The notes beneath the pieces were generated by a model that saw only the letters and a program-made list of their open reading frames with translations, searched no databases and had not been told where the DNA came from. Below, piece by piece: positions 59,151 to 64,000 of a stretch of DNA of 64,000 nucleotides. The stretch's first letter is position 1. Each line of letters starts with the position of its first letter. The stretch is taken from NCBI RefSeq assembly GCF_041260155.1, contig NW_027248277.1:4252501-4316500 (forward strand). Reading direction: 5' to 3'. The stretch is from Ptychodera flava. Taxonomy: Eukaryota; Hemichordata; Enteropneusta; Ptychoderidae. Position numbers and translations under genes: made by a program.

Positions 59151-59499
59151 ACAAAAAGATGACAGAGAAAAAAAGGTTAAATTCAATTGTGGTACAATTT
59201 ATTTTATATGCCATGTTCATTTCATGCCACATAAGTGTCATGATGTCAAGATTTTCTTTTGACTTGAGAAGTTTCATGTAACATTTACATTACTGTCAAA
59301 GGCTGCGATTTGGCTTTCTGTTCTCTGAATTTCTTGTCCCCTTTAGTGTACCAGCAATGGATTCTGAAAAATATAAATTGTTCAGGAAAGAGTGTAAGTC
59401 TTTACCGTTTGACCAAACATTGTAAATTTCATGAAAGAAATCGATAATTATTTGAAAATGAGACAAAATCAAGTTGAAAAATTGAAGCAGAAAATGCAT

Positions 59500-60394
59500 A
59501 AATATTCATGATCGAAATTAAATTAATAATGATTAAAATGTCCGACAGCGGACAACTCGCCGTATGTTGTTACATACACGACGGCGACAATCTGCAAAAA
59601 TCTCAGCACTTACTGTAAGTAACTGTTGTGAAACGAAAGTGTATTCAGTATGAATCAGTACTCAACGAAAATTTATCTTTAGGTAAAGATTGCAATACAA
59701 CGATTACAGAACATAATTATAGCGATCGATGTACAGACGAACGGTACATTGACTTACATTTCTGAACGGCTCACAGACGCTGGACGATTCCCGGTCCGGT
59801 TGCAGGTCTCACCGTGCTGTGTGTAAATACCGTACTCAGAAAATATAGTCGGCATCTTTACTGCCGCTCGCGTTCACAAATTTAGAACTCCGCCTGTCTC
59901 TGGTACTGTATACACGTTTTTGCAACTATATGATATCATTTGGCTGGCGATTCCATAGAAAGATCACGAAATTGTCCTCTAGAAAACTCCCTGCTCACAA
60001 GTACGCAGCCGACACTGGCCGATGGTACTAAATTCTAACTTCGCGCCGATCAAGCCTCATGACGATAACGGAAGTGCGATCTATAAATCATTATGCAATT
60101 GATAAAGTAGTGCCGTTTTTAAATGCTGGAATTGACTCTACATCTGCACCAATCCGTTATATTTCATACTTAATATAGCATTTAATTTATTAGTTTAATG
60201 AAAATGGTTATTTTTATCATAGAAAGACTAAAAAGAGAGTAAAAATTATTTCAGCACGAAGATCTAGAATCAATATCAATGCGCGAACTGACCTTGATGA
60301 ACCGTGACCGGAGAGTGTAAACATGTCGGCTGCTCGCAGCTGATACACAGGACGTGTTGGACGTTGGTGAAGCGGCGCTTTACAGCGACTCGGG
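59500..60394. promoter_or_regulatory. CpG-containing, promoter-like segment
   Basis: More CG dinucleotides and balanced base composition than the surroundings (for example GACGATTCCCGGTCCGG near 59,785). It leads into an ATG-started, donor-ended reading frame. No TATA box is evident. Confidence 0.3.
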
Positions 60395-60529
60395 ATGGAG
60401 TGTAATCCTAAACCTCAAATTTGTGCTCGGCAATATAACTCTAACGCTGAAAACATGGACAAAAGCCTTTTACCTCAATCCATGTTATCAGAAGGCGAGA
60501 TTTTGTCAGCGGCATCGATGGGACAGACT
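60395..60529 (+). CDS. Possible first coding exon of an unknown gene
   Basis: ATG in context CGGGATGGAG opens 45 codons (MECNPKPQICARQ... EGEILSAASMGQT), followed directly by GTAAGC, a good splice donor, in phase 0. Beyond the donor the frame stops after 11 more codons. Codon composition looks coding-like. The protein piece is not recognised. It lies within the borders of the 2.6-kb element, so it is either captured host sequence, an element gene's first exon, or the window's only glimpse of another host gene. No second exon was identified. Confidence 0.35.
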
Positions 60530-61120
60530 GTAAGCTGCAGTGCATTGTGTACCGTATACATGTAAACTTACTATATTGATGGGATGAATGGCTTGGAGCA
60601 CAGCCACTACTCTGCTTGGAGGAGGAAACATTACTGTACAGATTTGCAGTAACAAAAGTCTACGACGTGTCCTTACAGACCATCATCAAACGCACATTTC
60701 GATCGAAACTGTTTGCATTTTGGTATCATTCGCAGAAAATACAGGGTGTAACTTGCAAGACAGACAAGTCCCTGTTTCAAAAATTTGTTTCCCTAAAAAT
60801 TCAGTTTTCGATCCAACCATAATTTACCCAACCAGATTGTCAAACTTTCAAAGGGCACTTTTATTACATCATGTCACTACAGTATATACTATAGATGCAC
60901 TCTATATCCATGCAATGCTTTCACCAGCATAACTGAAGCTGTTCATACCAGTTATTATAATTTAAAAAGTGGATTGTCTGTTATGAAATAAATGAACATA
61001 AAATATAAATGAAAGATCAATTTTATGTTGCTTACACATGACTGGTCACGAAGTGCAACAGTACTCAGTGTGTAGTGTGTACTCCCTGGTAATGAAATAG
61101 TGGGAAATATGTCAATCATG
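60530..61120. other. Interior of the 2.6-kb element, no recognised gene
   Basis: One 114-codon frame (60,588-60,932) lacks recognisable similarity and overlaps another frame. I regard both as chance. Confidence 0.35.
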
Positions 61121-61334
61121 TGTTGCTGCATATTTGCAGCAATAATCTGGTTTGCCGCAAATTTGCAGCAACTTAGTCGTTTACCGCAAATTTGCTGCAA
61201 ACTGACTTAAGGGTTTGCAGGAGGGTCACATCTACCTGCAAACTTCTGCAACTCCTTCCTGCAAGCTATATGCTTGCTGCATATTTGCAGCAAACTTACG
61301 GCAAATTTGCAGTAGAAATAATTTTCGGTAAGGG

Positions 61335-61705
61335 TTCATAAATGTATTCCTTGGTCTGATAAAGTATGTGTTCGATGTGTGATAGAGAGTATGTGATTGC
61401 TTCATAAATTAAGTGGTGTGGATCTGGGTAGTAGTTAGAATAGTTGTAATAATGTAGCTCAGTTATTGAACGACTCCTTTTACAGGTGGGGATTTTGATG
61501 AATGGTTTCAACTTTGATGTCTTCGTAAGTGGCTGGGTGCCATATGTTGTGAGTTTGAATCCAATAAAAAATATATTGAATGTTTAACATTCACCATACA
61601 AAGATAAGTACATGAGCCTGCAAGTCACTTGGCATTTGTCTATAATTTTGCTCGTTTGTAAGTTAAATCGGGTGCAACCAAAGAAACTTCATGCAGGAAG
61701 GTGTT
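61335..61705. other. Stretch without recognised feature
   Basis: Neither gene nor repeat noted. Confidence 0.4.
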
Positions 61706-62192
61706 TATATGCAGTTTTTAGCAGCACGCAAATTTAAAAACAATCAGTTCACAGGGAGAAAACTGTCCTTTTTTACTGTAGACAGTGAAGAAATTAAGTT
61801 TTTACAGTGGGTAGGGAGAAATTCTCTTGCATTGTGACAGGAAAATTTGTAGAGGAATGGAGTGAATGTGATAGGACTTCATGGAACTTTAAACACTCAG
61901 GTGATTAATAAAGACTTGCATCAATTAATCATAAAGACTTGCATCAATTAATCATGTTTAAAGTATAATATATATAATAATACCGGTTTATATTATAATA
62001 TATTATAATATATATTATGTTTAAAGTTCCGTGAAGGTCTATCACTACATTCCTCTACCTATTTTCCTGTCCCCCTCTGCCAGAAAATTTCTCCCTATCC
62101 TCTGCAAAATACTTAATTTTTTCTCTGTCTACTGTTGTGAACTGATAATTTTAAATTTGCCTGCCTGCTAAAAACTGCATACATGTGTACAT
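61706..62192. repeat. ~490-bp palindrome with AT-rich centre
   Basis: The arms begin ATGCAGTTTTTAGCAG and return as CTGCTAAAAACTGCAT, and keep GGAACTTTAAAC and GACAGGAAAAT on both sides. The centre is a TATAATAT tract near 61,985. Near 61,905-61,955 ATAAAGACTTGCATCAATTA occurs twice in tandem. Foldback-type repeat. Confidence 0.75.
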
Positions 62193-62300
62193 ATCTGGTG
62201 AGCAGATAGGAATTGTCAGTGGTAGGGAGAGGGTAACGAGGATAGAGAGTGTCAACTATTGCGAGGAGCAGGCAGAACATAGACACTGGAGGGTAGTAGG

Positions 62301-62551
62301 CAAAATAATTATAACAACAATGATTATGATAATAATCTTTATTTATGCCTCTTTTCACAAGGGTTGAGCACACACAGAAAAGCTCATATCCCCCTACTCA
62401 ATGGAGCGATGAGGATTAGTTAAGTGCCTTGTTCAAGGGCACAACACTCTGCTTGAGTCTCAAACTCACTCTCATTCAATATAACAGGGAGTCTCAAACT
62501 CACCATCCTCTGAGACTGTTACCCTAACCACTGGTCTATGGTGCCTCCTCA
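62301..62551 (-). mobile_element. tRNA-derived SINE
   Basis: Reading the minus strand, the head contains ATAGACCAGTGGTTAGGGT, like a tRNA A box, and GTGAGTTTGAGACTC, like a B box. The body contains GTGCCCTTGAACAAGGCACT, a motif widespread in animal SINE central domains, and the tail is an AATAAT-type run. The B-box-like piece occurs twice (62,455 and 62,491), suggesting an internal duplication. Transcription by RNA polymerase III and mobilisation by a LINE are family knowledge. Confidence 0.75.
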
Positions 62552-63654
62552 AATTCAGTGAGCAGGCATGTTTTTCACATACCGGTATTATGCTGGTCAG
62601 AAGGCAGTCAATTGACTTACTGTTACATGGTGTTGCAGTTACCTCGTCATCTATGTGATAGTGCTGTAGTTTTTTCCTGCTAAGGCCTTTGTTGTGATTT
62701 GATAAGAACAAAGACTTGGTGCCAGTCTTAAAGATGAGATGATATAGATTGAAGGAATTGGTGAAAGAAAATTTTCAGTCTTATCCAAAATGTTATTTTT
62801 CTCCCATAGAATAACCACAGGGATAACGGCCATTTTGAATTTCAAATATCTGGAAATCTTAGGTAATTTGGTTTCAAAATAATGCATGGTAAACCCTGGT
62901 TTTTATTCTTGCTTTTGTAAGAGAATTGTCAAAAGTTTCATCGAGGAAAGTTTGAGCAAAAATTTAAGTCTTTCACTTATCAATGTCATTATAATACACA
63001 TTTTACTCTTTTCCTTTCAATATCATCATCATACAAACCTGGTAAGTTTACGGTCCTCAGTTAAAATTATCTATGCAACCATTAATTGTGCAAGCTATAC
63101 AGCTTGGCCTGAACTTTTTAAGTGCATGAAGCCAAGCCTAGCTGATGTGTGTACCAGTATGCAATGACAAACCAAAAGTAACACAGAATCCGTAAGGAGA
63201 GTTTGTGATGCAGAAGTGCATCTATGGCTAATAATCCTTCCCATTTAGGCTTCATTCACAGACACCACGAGGGGAGGGGGATTAGAATCAAAACTAGTTT
63301 CTCTGGTTTTTCAAATGCCTGAATTCAAATGCACCCCCTTCCACCTCGTGACTTCCTAAATTTTGAAATCTCCCCTCAAAATACAACCGGCCTGATTTTG
63401 GAATGTGTGTTTGTGTATCTCTGTGTTTGTCTTCAACAAAAGAAGATGCTGATGTGACACATTTTCTCCTATACAAAAACTTCATCTTGTACAATAGAAA
63501 AAGTGATCACACATAAAAAAGTTTTGAAACAGGATGATTTTCCTCATCAGTCAGTCATAATTGTACAGTATAAAAGGGACATTAGCATACCTCTTCCCCA
63601 ATTTTTCAGCCTATTTTTTCTTCTATGTATCAATCAGCTTCCAAGTTGCCAATG
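62552..63654. other. Stretch without recognised gene
   Basis: Several frames of 60-95 codons exist on both strands, none with a recognisable domain or splice context that I can support. Confidence 0.4.
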
Positions 63655-64000
63655 TGTTGAAAGGGGGGCTTACAAGTTGCCAATACCGGTATATGGAAAG
63701 GGCTTACAAGTTGCCCATGTATGGAAAGGGGGATTACAAGTTGCCAATGTATGGAAAGGGGGGCATACAAGTTGCCAATGTATGGAAAGAGGGGTGCTTA
63801 CAAGCTGCCAGTATGTGGAAAGGGGGCCCAACAAGTTGCCATATATGGAAAGGGGAGGGGGAGCTAACAAGCTGCCAATGTATAGAAAGGGGGGTTTACA
63901 AGTTGCCAATGTATAGAAAGGGGGGTTTACAAGTTGCCAATGTATAGAAAGGGGGGTTTACAAGTTGCCAATGTATAGAAAGGGGGGTTTACAAGTTGCC
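63655..64000. repeat. 31-bp G-rich minisatellite, cut by the window end
   Basis: Units of the form ACAAGTTGCCAATGTATAG followed by AAAGGGGGGTTT. The first units vary in length and sequence, while the last three or four are identical, so homogenisation increases to the right. 31 is not a multiple of three, so the open frames here are not genes. Confidence 0.9.

Larger units (their letters stand above)
58696..61334. mobile_element. 2.6-kb element with CCCTTACCGAAA ends and TTTGC-rich borders
   Basis: The left end CCCTTACCGAAATTTAG and the reversed right end CCCTTACCGAAAATTAT are inverted. Both borders (58,720-58,975 and 61,125-61,315) consist of irregular TGCAAATTTGCCGCAAACT-type repeats, like subterminal transposase-binding arrays. 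Target duplication is short, perhaps TT. Between the borders are a hairpin (58,978-59,150) and a CpG-containing region with a possible coding exon. The element might have captured host sequence. Confidence 0.7.

Noticed and set aside
62485-62551. Functional tRNA gene
   Set aside because: The A- and B-box-like motifs belong to the SINE head. No tRNA cloverleaf with proper stems is evident.
63294-63494. Minus-strand 66-codon frame and neighbours in 62.5-63.5 kb
   Set aside because: No domain, no splice signals I can support, lengths expected by chance.
63655-64000. Possible CRISPR array or coding repeat
   Set aside because: 31-bp units join head to tail without spacers, and the period is not a multiple of three.

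Overview
The window is animal nuclear DNA, AT-rich and packed with transposons and simple repeats. It carries spliced C2H2 zinc-finger genes, a Tx1-like LINE, a tRNA-derived SINE, and families with AGTCCCC or AGCTCACATTTG ends. From memory I associate these families with marine invertebrate genomes. A hemichordate, cephalochordate or echinoderm is my best guess, but no sequence here proves the phylum.

The backbone is a tandem array of three paralogous units. Unit 1 spans about 1-30,660, unit 2 about 30,671-48,084, and unit 3 about 48,085-57,030. Each unit has the same order: a 20-bp minisatellite/TATC block, a conserved 5' leader, a 69-nt first coding exon (494, 30,856, 50,399), an intron, a probable short exon (22,942; 35,920; 54,675), and a long last exon (23,081; 36,059; 54,814) encoding an acidic region, a basic region and eleven zinc fingers. 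Gene C is open throughout. Genes A and B are close relatives, and each has one single-base frameshift, at different places. Behind each stop codon lies the remnant of at least one further zinc finger.

The units differ mainly by transposon insertions whose empty sites are kept in a sister unit, so many element ends and target duplications can be read directly. Unit 1 holds a 15.5-kb insertion (1,222-16,703), itself packed with long inverted repeats, minisatellites and nested elements, and a 2.0-kb element at 20,806-22,780. Unit 2 holds a 5-kb LINE on the minus strand (42,510-47,471) with a perfect 19-bp target duplication. Unit 3 holds two related elements with GGGA...ACCATT ends and short A/T-only target duplications, plus an 85-bp TTAA element. 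The segment 17,005-19,530 of unit 1 carries one sequence twice, once with and once without an inserted element, which points to recombination between paralogues.

After 57 kb the array ends. The rest holds an AGCTCACATTTG element with internal tandem repeats, a 2.6-kb element with TTTGC-rich ends that surrounds a CpG-containing segment with a possible first coding exon (60,395-60,529), a large palindrome, a SINE on the minus strand and a 31-bp minisatellite that runs off the window end.

The most distinctive content is the zinc-finger trio: probable hidden 5' exons that may form an SRF/MADS-like N-terminal fold, residue changes at finger positions that normally touch DNA, a 160-bp patch holding every difference between A and B over more than 1.1 kb, and fossil fingers behind the stop.
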